Below are positions 1 to 6,376 of a stretch of 11,980 bases of DNA, one piece after another. The stretch lies in the NCBI GenBank assembly GCA_934504345.1, contig CAKSVR010000059.1, forward strand, positions 1 to 11,980, written 5' to 3'. The notes beneath the pieces were generated by a model that ran no database searches, was not told where the DNA came from, and saw only the letters and a list, made by a program, of their open reading frames with translations. Every line of letters begins with the position of its first letter. Position 1 is the first letter of the stretch. The stretch comes from an uncultured Agathobaculum sp. (GTDB lineage Bacteria > Bacillota > Clostridia > Oscillospirales > Butyricicoccaceae). Position numbers and translations under genes: made by a program.

Positions 1-153
1 GAGGCTTCCAAATATGTGCCGCTCGAGCAGCTGGCGCTCAGCCCGCAGTGCGGCTTCGCTTCCACCGAGGAAGGCAACCTTGTCACCGAAGAGGATCAGT
101 GGAGCAAGCTGACGCTTGTCAAGGAGATTGCAGAAGAAGTCTGGGCAGATTAA
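1..153 (+). CDS. MetE-like methionine synthase family protein, C-terminal end (partial)
   Basis: Only the last 50 codons and the TAA stop are in the window; the gene begins to the left. The fragment contains LALSPQCGFAST followed by a helix ending KEIAEEVW, which matches the C-terminus of the cobalamin-independent methionine synthase (MetE) superfamily, especially the short YxjG/YxjH-type proteins. In that family the Cys of this motif is one of the ligands of the catalytic zinc that activates homocysteine or a related thiol for methylation; here it is Cys17 of the fragment. The protein is expected to be cytoplasmic. Whether it is a true methionine synthase or a paralogue cannot be told from the C-terminus alone. 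It is followed by a terminator hairpin at 242-279, so it is probably the last gene of its transcript. Confidence 0.8.
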   Translation, partial: EASKYVPLEQLALSPQCGFASTEEGNLVTEEDQWSKLTLVKEIAEEVWAD

Positions 154-1041
154 ACAGTAAGACGGTCTAACAAGCAGGGAACACGGAAACCGGCAGGCCT
201 CACCGCCGGTGTTCGGATAAGAAAAGCATTTGCGCAGATAAAATCCCCTTTGATGCCGGCCCGGTATCAAAGGGGGATTGTCTGTTTCTGTTCGTTCGGA
301 CGGGAATGCCAGTGAATGGTTACGATAACAGCAGATTTTATGCAAAACACAGCGTTCAGCGCGCCGCAAAATGTATGGGTCTAAATTCACATCTTCGGGC
401 GCCATCGCAGCCCCCATATTTGCCGCATCGGTCACGCCCATTTCGACCATCCGGCCGAACAGAACGTGCGTTACGCGCACATCGCACGGCTCCACCGTGC
501 CGGGCATGGGCGAGCTCCCGAGCACAGCCGCGCCTGCCGCTGTGGCCGTCCATTGTGCGGTCGGCGTGCGCTGTCCGCCGTAGGCGAGCGGGAAACGGTA
601 CTGCCGTTCTGCCGAGCAGAAGTGCGACGAGGCCGCCGCAAGGAGCCGGTTCGCCGCGCCGCTCTCGACCAGACACCCGCCGAGCGCCAAACCCTGTGCC
701 ATGGTCGAGCACGCGCCGTACTGCCCGAGATAGGGCACATCCGCGTGTATGGAGGCTAAAAACGAGCCGATGCACTGGTTGAGCAGGTCGCCCGCAAGGA
801 TGAGGTCGAGCGAATGCTCGGGCAGCGCAGCTTTTCGCAGCGCCAGCCGGATAGCGGTTTTCTGGAACTCGCTCTCGGCCAGCTCCCACGAGCGCTGTCC
901 CATGCGGTCGTTCTTCGCCACATAGTCGAACCGTTCTCCGAGCGGGCCTTCGCCCTCTTTTTTGCCGACTGCCGCCGCGTGTCCGAGCAGGTACGGACGG
1001 TTTTCGAGCGCCAGCGTGCGTTTGCCGATGCGTTTGATCAT
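1..1041 (-). CDS. spoVAD: Stage V sporulation protein AD, C-terminus replaced (frame open to the window edge)
   Basis: SpoVAD is a thiolase-fold protein that binds dipicolinic acid and works with the SpoVA membrane channel to load Ca-DPA into the forespore. The ATG at 1041 overlaps the spoVAC stop by ATGA. Residues 1-215 match the family closely: KEGEGPLGERFDYV near residue 30, AGDLLNQ, YGACSTMA, SSHFCSAERQYRFPLAYG, GQRTPTAQWT and DAANMGAAMAP (residue 215). After that the recognisable sequence stops; the usual part with TGDLG and the Gly/Cys-rich C-terminal motifs (about 120 residues) is absent. The same frame nevertheless stays open for 347 codons to position 1, across the terminator and codon-for-codon antisense to the MetE-like gene. 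This looks like a rearrangement that fused a SpoVAD N-terminal part to unrelated sequence; the product is probably non-functional. No spoVAE follows. Confidence 0.8.
   Translation of the reverse strand, partial: MIKRIGKRTLALENRPYLLGHAAAVGKKEGEGPLGERFDYVAKNDRMGQRSWELAESEFQKTAIRLALRKAALPEHSLDLILAGDLLNQCIGSFLASIHADVPYLGQYGACSTMAQGLALGGCLVESGAANRLLAAASSHFCSAERQYRFPLAYGGQRTPTAQWTATAAGAAVLGSSPMPGTVEPCDVRVTHVLFGRMVEMGVTDAANMGAAMAPEDVNLDPYILRRAERCVLHKICCYRNHSLAFPSERTETDNPPLIPGRHQRGFYLRKCFSYPNTGGEACRFPCSLLVRPSYCLICPDFFCNLLDKRQLAPLILFGDKVAFLGGSEAALRAERQLLERHIFGSL
242..279 (+). terminator. Hairpin terminator downstream of the MetE-like gene
   Basis: AATCCCCTTTGAT (242-254) pairs with ATCAAAGGGGGATT (266-279), with one extra G in the right arm. 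A T-rich but interrupted stretch (GTCTGTTTCTG) follows, so it is a moderate intrinsic terminator. It lies inside the open frame of the oppositely oriented spoVAD. Confidence 0.65.
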
Positions 1042-1487
1042 GCCGCACCGCCTCCTGTCAAAAACAGCACGAGCCCGTAAATGACACTCGCGGAGATGCC
1101 GTACACCAGCACCGGCCCGGCGATGGCGAACAGCTTCGCGCCCAGACCGAGGATCAGGCCCTCGCTCTTGAACTCCATCGCGGGTGAAACAATGGCGTTG
1201 GCAAAGCCGGTGATCGGGACGATCGTGCCCGCGCCCGCATATTTTGCAATCTTTTCATACAGATGCAGACAGGTGAGCAGTGCGCCGAGGAATACCATCG
1301 TGATGGCGGTCGCGGCGGCGGTGTCCTCGGTGTCCAGCCCGCGCCCGAGCCAGAGCTGCCGCACGCCCTCGCCGACGGTGCAGATGCCGCCACCGATAAG
1401 AAACGCCAGCAGGCAGTCCCGCCACAGCGGGGAATTGGGACTTTTGCGCTCCAAAAGCCGCTGATAGGTTTGTTTATCCAGTTTCAT
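1038..1487 (-). CDS. spoVAC: Stage V sporulation protein AC
   Basis: A 149-residue membrane protein of the SpoVAC/SpoVAE family, a subunit of the inner-membrane channel that moves Ca-dipicolinate into the developing spore and out during germination. Four hydrophobic segments are visible, and the family signature GAGTIVPITGFANAIVSPAM followed by EFKSEGLILGLGAKLF is intact at about residues 86-121. The start at 1487 (MKLDKQTYQ) was chosen because GAAAGGGGAA sits just upstream and it gives the usual family length; a longer open frame to 1610 has no family sequence. The stop overlaps the spoVAD start in ATGA, suggesting translational coupling. In this class of bacteria spoVAC-spoVAD-spoVAE form one forespore-expressed operon; no convincing sigma-G promoter was seen here. 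Confidence 0.92.
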   Translation of the reverse strand: MKLDKQTYQRLLERKSPNSPLWRDCLLAFLIGGGICTVGEGVRQLWLGRGLDTEDTAAATAITMVFLGALLTCLHLYEKIAKYAGAGTIVPITGFANAIVSPAMEFKSEGLILGLGAKLFAIAGPVLVYGISASVIYGLVLFLTGGGAA

Positions 1488-1592
1488 GCAGATTCCCCTT
1501 TCTGCGGGTAGTCTGCGCGGATTTTTCGGAAATATCCGCTGACCCTGTAAAATAAACGTAAACTGGCCATTTCCGACAGACCATATCTGCGG

Positions 1593-1598
1593 TATGAT
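1593..1598 (+). promoter_or_regulatory. Possible promoter -10 of the ECF S component
   Basis: TATGAT lies 22 nt before the ribosome binding site of the 1631 gene. A weak -35 candidate (TTCCGA, 1571-1576) is 16 nt upstream. The site is in the 143-bp divergent gap with spoVAC. No known riboswitch pattern was recognised there, although a small hairpin (GCGGAT/ATCCGC, around 1518-1539) is present. Confidence 0.35.
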
Positions 1599-1630
1599 TG
1601 TTAAAAACATATCAGATTAGGGGGATTTTG

Positions 1631-2200
1631 ATGAAATCCGACAAGAAAGCGTTTTCCCTGTACGACATCGTGATGATCGGTCTGATGGCGGCAGTGGTAT
1701 TCGTTGTCACCATGTTCCTGTCCATCCGCATCCCGACACCGACGGGCACCACCATGATCAAGCTCGCCAACGCATTCGTGCTGCTGTGCGGCCTGCTGCT
1801 CGGCCCGGTGCGCGGCGGACTTGCGGCGGGCATCGGCTCGATGATCTTCGACCTGATGACACCGGAGTACGCGCCGGAGGCATGGATCACGTTCCTGCGC
1901 TTCTTCCTGATGGCGTGGCTGTGCGGCGTGATCGCATACGCCGGTGCGGCGGCCGCGAAGAAGTTCTCGCGCAACCTCGCGGCGTGCATTGCGGGCGCGG
2001 TGTTCTCCTCGCTGCTGTATATGCTCAAGGGCATCATCGAGCTGATGATCGGCGGCAGCGCGTTCGCTCCGGCGTTCGTGGCGAACATTCCCAAGCTGAT
2101 GACCTCGCCTCCGAATATCATCATCGCGGTCGTGGTAGCGATGGTTCTGCTGCCCGCACTGCAAAAGGCGATGAAATCGACTTCGTTTGGACGAAAGTAA
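1631..2200 (+). CDS. ECF transporter S component (substrate-binding membrane subunit)
   Basis: A 189-residue, strongly hydrophobic protein with about five to six membrane segments. The sequence RIPTPTGTTMIKLANAFVL, then GLLLGPVRGGLAAGIGSMIFDLM, is typical of S components of energy-coupling-factor transporters of the DUF1393/PF07155-like group. S components bind a vitamin or similar micronutrient and pair with the shared EcfA/EcfA'/EcfT module, which is not encoded here. The start at ATG 1631 has GGGGG (1620-1624) six bases upstream; an in-frame upstream ATG at 1598 has no such site. It stands alone, diverging from spoVAC and closed by a terminator at 2205. The substrate cannot be assigned from sequence; riboflavin, queuosine precursor or other vitamins are possible. 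Confidence 0.82.
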   Translation: MKSDKKAFSLYDIVMIGLMAAVVFVVTMFLSIRIPTPTGTTMIKLANAFVLLCGLLLGPVRGGLAAGIGSMIFDLMTPEYAPEAWITFLRFFLMAWLCGVIAYAGAAAAKKFSRNLAACIAGAVFSSLLYMLKGIIELMIGGSAFAPAFVANIPKLMTSPPNIIIAVVVAMVLLPALQKAMKSTSFGRK

Positions 2201-2204
2201 ATAA

Positions 2205-2229
2205 AAAAGGACGGTTTTACCGTCCTTTT
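2205..2229 (+). terminator. Terminator of the ECF S component gene (bidirectional hairpin)
   Basis: AAAAGGACGGT, loop TTT, ACCGTCCTTTT: an 11-bp perfect stem four bases after the stop codon. The A tract on the left and T tract on the right let it work in either direction. The same hairpin is repeated at 2450-2470. Confidence 0.8.
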
Positions 2230-2314
2230 AGTTTGTCAAAAAAGTCGGTATTGAACCAATATTATCATAACGCGCGGCAGCGCGCATTAAATAGAATTTG
2301 CCGTGCAAATTCAT

Positions 2315-2343
2315 AAAAAGGCAGGGCGTGTACCTGCCTTTTT
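2315..2343. terminator. Second perfect bidirectional hairpin
   Basis: AAAAAGGCAGG pairs perfectly with CCTGCCTTTTT across a 7-nt loop. It has the A-tract/stem/T-tract form of a bidirectional intrinsic terminator but stands between two others with no gene between them. Confidence 0.7.
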
Positions 2344-2358
2344 ATACCCTGAGAGGGA

Positions 2359-2444
2359 GAAAGTTTCTATACAGGAACTTTCGGACGACTTTGGAACGGC
2401 CCACGGTCCGTTCCTGCTTGTCGGCGAAACCGTGGTTTCGCGAC
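2359..2444. repeat. Three consecutive hairpins in the convergent spacer
   Basis: GAAAGTT/AACTTTC (2359-2382), GGAACGG/CCGTTCC (2393-2414) and TGTC-G-GCGAAACC/GGTTTCGC-GACA (2419-2444) follow each other directly. The GGAACGG/CCGTTCC stem also occurs at 6769-6787. No coding frame here has a ribosome binding site or recognisable product; the 2230-2450 spacer appears to be non-coding structured or repeat DNA. Confidence 0.55.
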
Positions 2445-2449
2445 AGCCT

Positions 2450-2476
2450 AAAAGGACGGTTTTACCGTCCTTTTTT
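2450..2476 (-). terminator. Terminator of the ABC/DUF1847 operon (copy of the 2205 hairpin)
   Basis: AAAAGGACGGT, TTT, ACCGTCC then a six-T run: the same hairpin as at 2205-2229, here 15 nt beyond the stop codon of the DUF1847 gene. It is bidirectional in form and would close the minus-strand operon. Confidence 0.75.
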
Positions 2477-2490
2477 ATTTTGCTGAACGC

Positions 2491-3153
2491 TTACAGGCCC
2501 AGATCCTTGAACCGCGAGTACATGGACTGCACGCCGTACAACGCTGCCGCCGGATTGTGCTGCAATACACGATCCTTGACGATCATCACCGTGGTCGGCA
2601 CCTTGCTGTGCCGCAGGAACAGCGTGTCGTGTCCCACGCAGAGGCCGATGACGATGTTGAAATCGCAGCCGTGCGCGGCCAGCGTCTTTGCCTGCAAAAC
2701 CGGATTGCACATGGATTCGTGGCCGCAGCCGCCGTTGAGCTTTTTCTCGTTCGGCACGCCGATCTCGGTCTTGTCCGCCGCACCGACCTTGCAGCCGACC
2801 GTGAAGTACTCGATGCCCTGTGCCTTGAGGATGCGGGTGAAGATGGACGTTTCACGCATCAAGCCCACACAGGAGGCGATACCGATCTTTTTGAAGCCCA
2901 TGCGCTTGATGAACTCGATGGTTTCCTCCACACGGGTCAGGCGGCCGTAGAACTCGCCCTCGATGCAGGCCGAGGTGCGGGCGATTTTGCCCTGTTCCTC
3001 GTCGTTTCTGTAAATATCCAGCGACTCCGCCAGCAGCTTCTTATCGACGTTGGTCGTCAGGCAGAACGGCGGGTACTGTTCCTCGCTGGCCGAGCGGCAG
3101 CCGAGGCGGCTGCAGTCCGAACAGCTGTGTGTGCATTTGATTTGTTCTGACAT
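2491..3153 (-). CDS. DUF1847 family cysteine-rich protein
   Basis: A 220-residue soluble protein that I recognise as DUF1847-like; the family has no established function. Twelve cysteines are present: an N-terminal cluster CTHSCSDCSRLGC (7-19), C31, SACIE (63), ASCVG (95), VGCKVG (121), GGCGHESMC (143/149), HGCDFN (163) and GLCVGH (172). The number and spacing suggest metal or Fe-S binding or thiol chemistry. The stretches EETIEFIKRMGFKKIGIASC, KVGAADKTEIGVP and CNPVLQAK are the family-like core, and KDRVLQHNP lies near the end. The ribosome binding site AGGGAGGAAAGGATC precedes the ATG, and the gene lies 27 nt after the binding-protein gene, so it is the last gene of the ABC operon. The context suggests that it processes or senses the imported compound; that is inference. 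Confidence 0.82.
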   Translation of the reverse strand: MSEQIKCTHSCSDCSRLGCRSASEEQYPPFCLTTNVDKKLLAESLDIYRNDEEQGKIARTSACIEGEFYGRLTRVEETIEFIKRMGFKKIGIASCVGLMRETSIFTRILKAQGIEYFTVGCKVGAADKTEIGVPNEKKLNGGCGHESMCNPVLQAKTLAAHGCDFNIVIGLCVGHDTLFLRHSKVPTTVMIVKDRVLQHNPAAALYGVQSMYSRFKDLGL

Positions 3154-3180
3154 GATCCTTTCCTCCCTGTAAGCCCTGTG

Positions 3181-4362
3181 TTAGGCCTTGGTGTTCTGTA
3201 CCGGCTGGGTCACTGCACCGCCGCCGCAGCAGTCGTTCTCCTCGGCTGCCGCTGCTGCCGGCTGGAAGCTGACAGCAGAAGCAGAGGTGGAAGCGGATGC
3301 GGTGGTTTCGGTGGAAGCGTCGCTCTCCGGTGCATCCGGAACATCATCGAAGAAGATATACGCATTGTCTGCGAACTTGGTGGCATCGGTGCCCTCCTTG
3401 AGGATGCCGATCTCGGTCAGCTGCTGTGCACCCAGCTTGAGTGCATCGTAGCCGCCCTGAACGGAGGGCTTGTAGTTGTAGGTTTCGAGGATGGCAGCGA
3501 GCAGATCTGCATCGCCGGCGGTGTACTTCTTATCAACGATGATCTTTGCGGTTTCCTCCGGGTGCTCTTCAACCCACTGTGCGCCCTTCTGTACGGCACG
3601 GGTGAATGCGGCAGCGGCCTCCGGATTTTCCTCAGCCAGCTTGCTTGTTACGAAAGCATCGCAGCAGTATTCGTCCTTGTAGGCGGGATCGGTCGCGGTG
3701 TCGATGAGTGCAGTCAGGCCATACTGCTCCTGTGCAACAGCGGCCTGCGGATCGCCGAGCACGATCGCATCGACTGCACCGTTCTCGAGCGCCTGTGCAA
3801 GGTCGTTGCGGGAGAATACGGTGAACGTTACTTCGCTGCTGCCATCGGAAATGTCGATGCCCTCAGCATTGAGAGAACGCTTGGTGATCAGCGTACCTGC
3901 ATCAGCCAGACCCGGAACGCCGATGTTCTTGCCCTTGAGGTCAGCGACCGTCTTAATGTCGGAATCGCCCGGGACGAGCAGCTTCTGGCAGCCGGTGTGT
4001 ACGCCGGTGGTGAACTTGATGGGCAGGCCGTTCTCGATGGGCTGAAGCATTTTGCCGAGCAGCTCCATGCCGACATCGACCTGATCTGCGCCGATGGCTT
4101 CGCCAACGTGCGCCGCATCGACCTGCACCTGCTCGAGCTCAATGTTTTCTTCTTCAAAATAGCCATTCTCGATGGCCATGTAGATCGGCGCGCCGCAGAG
4201 ATTGCCATGGTAGGCAAAACGCAGATGCGTTACGCCACTGTCCGCTGCCGCGGAGGTGTCCGCGCTGTTTGCGCTGCCGCCGCCGCAGGCGGTGAGTGTG
4301 AGGGTCAGTGCAGCTGCAAGCAGGCCGCTGACCGTGCGGGAGAAAATACCGTTCTTTTTCAT
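3181..4362 (-). CDS. ABC transporter substrate-binding lipoprotein, NMT1/SsuA/TauA class, with vicinal-Cys tail
   Basis: A 393-residue lipoprotein: a Lys-rich start, a hydrophobic stretch and the lipobox LTAC (Cys26). The domain at about 46-335 is of the NMT1/THI5, nitrate/sulfonate/taurine type (LRFAYHGN, PIYMAIENGYFEEENIELE, DLKGKNIGVPG, FSRNDLAQALENGAVDAI). Cysteines at 56 (NLCGAP), 125 (HTGC), 233-234 (YCCD) and 378-379 (NDCCGGG) are unusual for this class. Residues 342-393 form an Ala/Ser/Thr-rich, low-complexity extension ending with the CCGGG motif, beyond the normal end of the fold. An AAAGGACG ribosome binding site precedes the ATG. It follows the ATPase gene by 72 nt and precedes DUF1847 by 27 nt. 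A sulfur compound is the favoured ligand because of the cysteine leader upstream; a thiophilic metal or organometal is the alternative. Confidence 0.9.
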   Translation of the reverse strand: MKKNGIFSRTVSGLLAAALTLTLTACGGGSANSADTSAAADSGVTHLRFAYHGNLCGAPIYMAIENGYFEEENIELEQVQVDAAHVGEAIGADQVDVGMELLGKMLQPIENGLPIKFTTGVHTGCQKLLVPGDSDIKTVADLKGKNIGVPGLADAGTLITKRSLNAEGIDISDGSSEVTFTVFSRNDLAQALENGAVDAIVLGDPQAAVAQEQYGLTALIDTATDPAYKDEYCCDAFVTSKLAEENPEAAAAFTRAVQKGAQWVEEHPEETAKIIVDKKYTAGDADLLAAILETYNYKPSVQGGYDALKLGAQQLTEIGILKEGTDATKFADNAYIFFDDVPDAPESDASTETTASASTSASAVSFQPAAAAAEENDCCGGGAVTQPVQNTKA

Positions 4363-4434
4363 GGTTTTATCGTCCTTTCGAGGAAAATGTGAAATGAAAT
4401 ACTTAATAATGAACGTGCGTTCTTTTATGAAAGC

Positions 4435-5214
4435 TCAGATATAATAGTTCGGCTCCTTGATCGTGCCGCCGTAATGCAGCTGCCGCAAAATCTCTGCGCG
4501 GTAGTGGAGGAAATCCTCCGAGCTGCGGGCTCTCGGACGGGAGAGCCGGATGTCCAGCAGGCCGGTGATGCGGCCCGGTCGCGGTGTCATCACGACCACC
4601 TTGTCCGACAGATACACGGCCTCGTCCACATCATGCGTTACCATGATGGCCGTCATGCCGGTTTCTTTCCAGATGCGGAGGATCTCATCCTGCATATTCA
4701 TGCGGGTGAACGCATCGAGTGCGCCGAGCGGCTCGTCGAGCAGCAGCACCTTGGGCTTGCCGACCAGTGCGCGGGCCAGTGAGGCACGCTGGCACATACC
4801 GCCGGAGAGCTGGTGCGGATAGGAGTGCTCGAAGCCTTTCAGGCCGACCATTTCGATGAACTCGTCCACGCGGTCTTTCTCCTGCTTGTAGATGCCGCGG
4901 GCGCGCAGTCCGAAGGCGATGTTGTCATAGATGGACAGCCACGGGAACAGCGTGTGCTCCTGAAACATGAAGCCGCGGTCCGCGCCGGGCGCAGTGATGG
5001 GCACACCGTCGAGCGACAGCTCGCCCTCGTCCATCCGGATCAGGCCGGAGATCAAACGCAGCAGCGTGGATTTGCCGCAGCCGGAGGGCCCGATCAGCGA
5101 AATGAACGAGCCGGCGGGAATGTCGAGCGAAACATTGTCCAGCGCGGTGATGCGCTCGCCGGTGGGATTGATAAAGTGTTTGGAAACGCCCGAAATGGAG
5201 ATATTTCCTACCAT
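4435..5214 (-). CDS. ABC transporter ATP-binding protein, SsuB/TauB-like
   Basis: A 259-residue ATPase of the nitrate/sulfonate/taurine importer group, which energises uptake by the partner permease. Walker A GPSGCGKST (42-50), Q-loop Gln85 in FMFQEHTLFPWLS, signature LSGGMCQR (136-143; Cys where Gln is usual), Walker B VLLLDEP (156-162) and H-loop VTHD (His194) are all present. The start at 5214 was chosen over the in-frame ATG at 5235 because AAAGGAG (5228-5222) lies seven bases before it and falls inside the longer version. This start overlaps the permease stop by seven bases, as expected for coupled translation. The last residues after about 225 (RLSRPRARSSEDFLHYR) match the group's usual C-terminus. 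Confidence 0.93.
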   Translation of the reverse strand: MVGNISISGVSKHFINPTGERITALDNVSLDIPAGSFISLIGPSGCGKSTLLRLISGLIRMDEGELSLDGVPITAPGADRGFMFQEHTLFPWLSIYDNIAFGLRARGIYKQEKDRVDEFIEMVGLKGFEHSYPHQLSGGMCQRASLARALVGKPKVLLLDEPLGALDAFTRMNMQDEILRIWKETGMTAIMVTHDVDEAVYLSDKVVVMTPRPGRITGLLDIRLSRPRARSSEDFLHYRAEILRQLHYGGTIKEPNYYI

Positions 5215-6155
5215 TTGATAACTCCTTTCTGCCATGCGAGCACGCGGTCGCGGAATTTGAACAGCAGCGTGATGAGAATGAAGAACGTAACGGCGATGAT
5301 GAGCAGACCGGCGTATACGTTCGCGTAGGCCATCATCTCTTTCTGCCAGTTGACATACCAGCCGATGCCGTACTTTGCGCCGAGCATCTCCGCCGTTACC
5401 AGCGTGATGAACGACGAACAGGTACCGTTGAACAGGCCGAGGAACATATGCGGCATCGCGGCGGGAATGCCGACCTTGGCGATGCGGTAGAAGCTGCCCG
5501 CGCCGAGGGTTGAGGAAACCTCAAAATACGAGTTCGGGATGGAGGCGATGCCGCTGCTGGTGAGTACAGTGGTCGGGAACCACACAGCCAGCGCGATGAG
5601 GAACGAACTTGCGGATACGGCGGTTGGGAACGCGATGAGCACCAGCGGGATCCACGCGGTGGACGGGATCGGGCCGAGCACGCGCACGAGCGGCTGCACC
5701 CAGTAGGCGAATGTTTTGTTGAAGCCGATGCCAATGCCGGTCAGCATACCGACGACGGCACCGCCGACCCAGCCGATCAGCAGCAGGCGCGCCGAGTAGG
5801 CAAGGCAGGTCGCGAGGAACGCGCTGTCCTCAACGAGTACGCCGAACACGCGGTCGAGCGAGGGAAAGTACAGCACCGGCAGGACGGCGAATTTCGCGGT
5901 GAGCAGGTTCAGGATGTTGAAGAACAGAACCGCGCCGGCGTAAAACAGGGCGCTGTATTCCAGCTTTTCGCGAATCTTGGTGCGGCCGAGAGAAACGAGC
6001 AGTGCGATCAGGTATACGGCCAGTCCCAGCAGCAGCGCCCATGCGAAATACGGGTGCTCCGCGACCGGATGCTGTATGGAATCCGGCAGCAGAAAATCGC
6101 AGGCGAGCGCCAGCAGGATGGACAGCACCGGCAGTGCTTTGATGAAATGTTTCAC
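5208..6155 (-). CDS. ABC transporter permease, SsuC/TauC-like, with N-terminal extra membrane segments
   Basis: A 315-residue BPD_transp_1-type membrane permease. The EAA-like cytoplasmic loop is visible as EVSSTLGAGSFYRIAKVGIPAAMP at about residues 220-243, where the ATPase docks. The sequence RVLGPIPSTAWIPLVLIAFP is typical of the nitrate/sulfonate/taurine group. About 90 N-terminal residues carry two or three additional hydrophobic segments, making it longer than the usual 250-270 residues. Translation starts at GTG 6155 (VKHFIK), with AAAGGAG at 6170-6164 nine bases upstream. The gene begins only 20 nt after the T tract of an intrinsic terminator and is thus the first structural gene downstream of the leader/attenuator. 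Confidence 0.92.
   Translation of the reverse strand: MKHFIKALPVLSILLALACDFLLPDSIQHPVAEHPYFAWALLLGLAVYLIALLVSLGRTKIREKLEYSALFYAGAVLFFNILNLLTAKFAVLPVLYFPSLDRVFGVLVEDSAFLATCLAYSARLLLIGWVGGAVVGMLTGIGIGFNKTFAYWVQPLVRVLGPIPSTAWIPLVLIAFPTAVSASSFLIALAVWFPTTVLTSSGIASIPNSYFEVSSTLGAGSFYRIAKVGIPAAMPHMFLGLFNGTCSSFITLVTAEMLGAKYGIGWYVNWQKEMMAYANVYAGLLIIAVTFFILITLLFKFRDRVLAWQKGVIKW
5222..5228 (-). promoter_or_regulatory. Ribosome binding site that decides the ATPase start
   Basis: AAAGGAG, seven bases before the ATG at 5214 and inside the 3' end of the permease gene. It argues against the upstream ATG at 5235. Confidence 0.7.
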
Positions 6156-6175
6156 GAGGGAAAACTCCTTTCGAC

Positions 6176-6206
6176 AAAAAAACAGGAGGCGTATGCCTCC
6201 CGTTTT
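6176..6206 (-). terminator. Leader terminator (attenuator) before the ABC permease
   Basis: On the minus strand AAAACGGGAGGC (6206-6195), loop ATAC, GCCTCCTGTTTT, with a run of seven T (6182-6176). The 12-bp stem has a single G-T pair. It lies between the leader ORF stop (6213) and the permease start (6155), where a full terminator makes sense only if its formation is controlled. GTGTATGCGTTCC (6261-6249, inside the leader ORF) can pair with GGGAGGCATACGC (6201-6189), with one mismatch and two G-T pairs, and this would prevent the terminator from folding. Confidence 0.88.
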
Positions 6207-6212
6207 GGTGAT

Positions 6213-6326
6213 TTATGCGCGGTTTCCGCACATTCGCCAAGTCACAAGGGAACGCATACACGAGCAGCGATGCATACACATACAGCAACCTTTACAGCAG
6301 CAGTTCATAACAGACATTCGGCACAT
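6213..6326 (-). CDS. Cysteine/methionine-rich leader peptide (37 aa)
   Basis: A small ORF beginning MCRMSVMNCCCKGCCMCM. Of 37 residues, 10 are Cys (2, 9-11, 14, 15, 17, 21, 23, 33) and 7 are Met (1, 4, 7, 16, 18, 24, 32). AAAGGAG (6341-6335) lies eight bases before the ATG, and a consensus promoter lies 51 nt before the ATG. The TAA stop is six bases before a strong terminator hairpin. This arrangement (promoter, SD, ORF with runs of one amino acid's codons, overlapping antiterminator, terminator, operon) is that of a transcription-attenuation leader, as in trp or his operons, here for cysteine. Ribosome stalling at the Cys codons 9-17 would leave the antiterminator segment in codons 22-26 free. 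Alternatively, the peptide could itself bind metal; the small size and the terminator make the leader role more likely. Confidence 0.82.
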   Translation of the reverse strand: MCRMSVMNCCCKGCCMCMHRCSCMRSLVTWRMCGNRA

Positions 6327-6376
6327 GATGCATTCTCCTTTCAATTCATATAATTCCTATCGGATTTAGTGATTGC

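Noticed and set aside
356..1048. A 230-codon minus-strand open frame overlapping spoVAD
   Set aside because: Arg/Pro-rich shadow frame; the neighbouring frame from 1041 carries clear SpoVAD motifs.
1601..2164. Long minus-strand open frames opposite the S component
   Set aside because: His/Arg-rich translations without start signals; the + strand frame is a clear membrane protein.
3178..4392. 404-codon + strand open frame opposite the substrate-binding protein
   Set aside because: Antisense shadow of a GC-rich gene; the minus strand has a lipobox, an SD and family motifs.
6206..6376. S-box, T-box or another known riboswitch in the ABC operon leader
   Set aside because: No T-box AGGGTGGNACCGCG-type motif and no SAM riboswitch core; the leader is occupied by the Cys-rich ORF instead.
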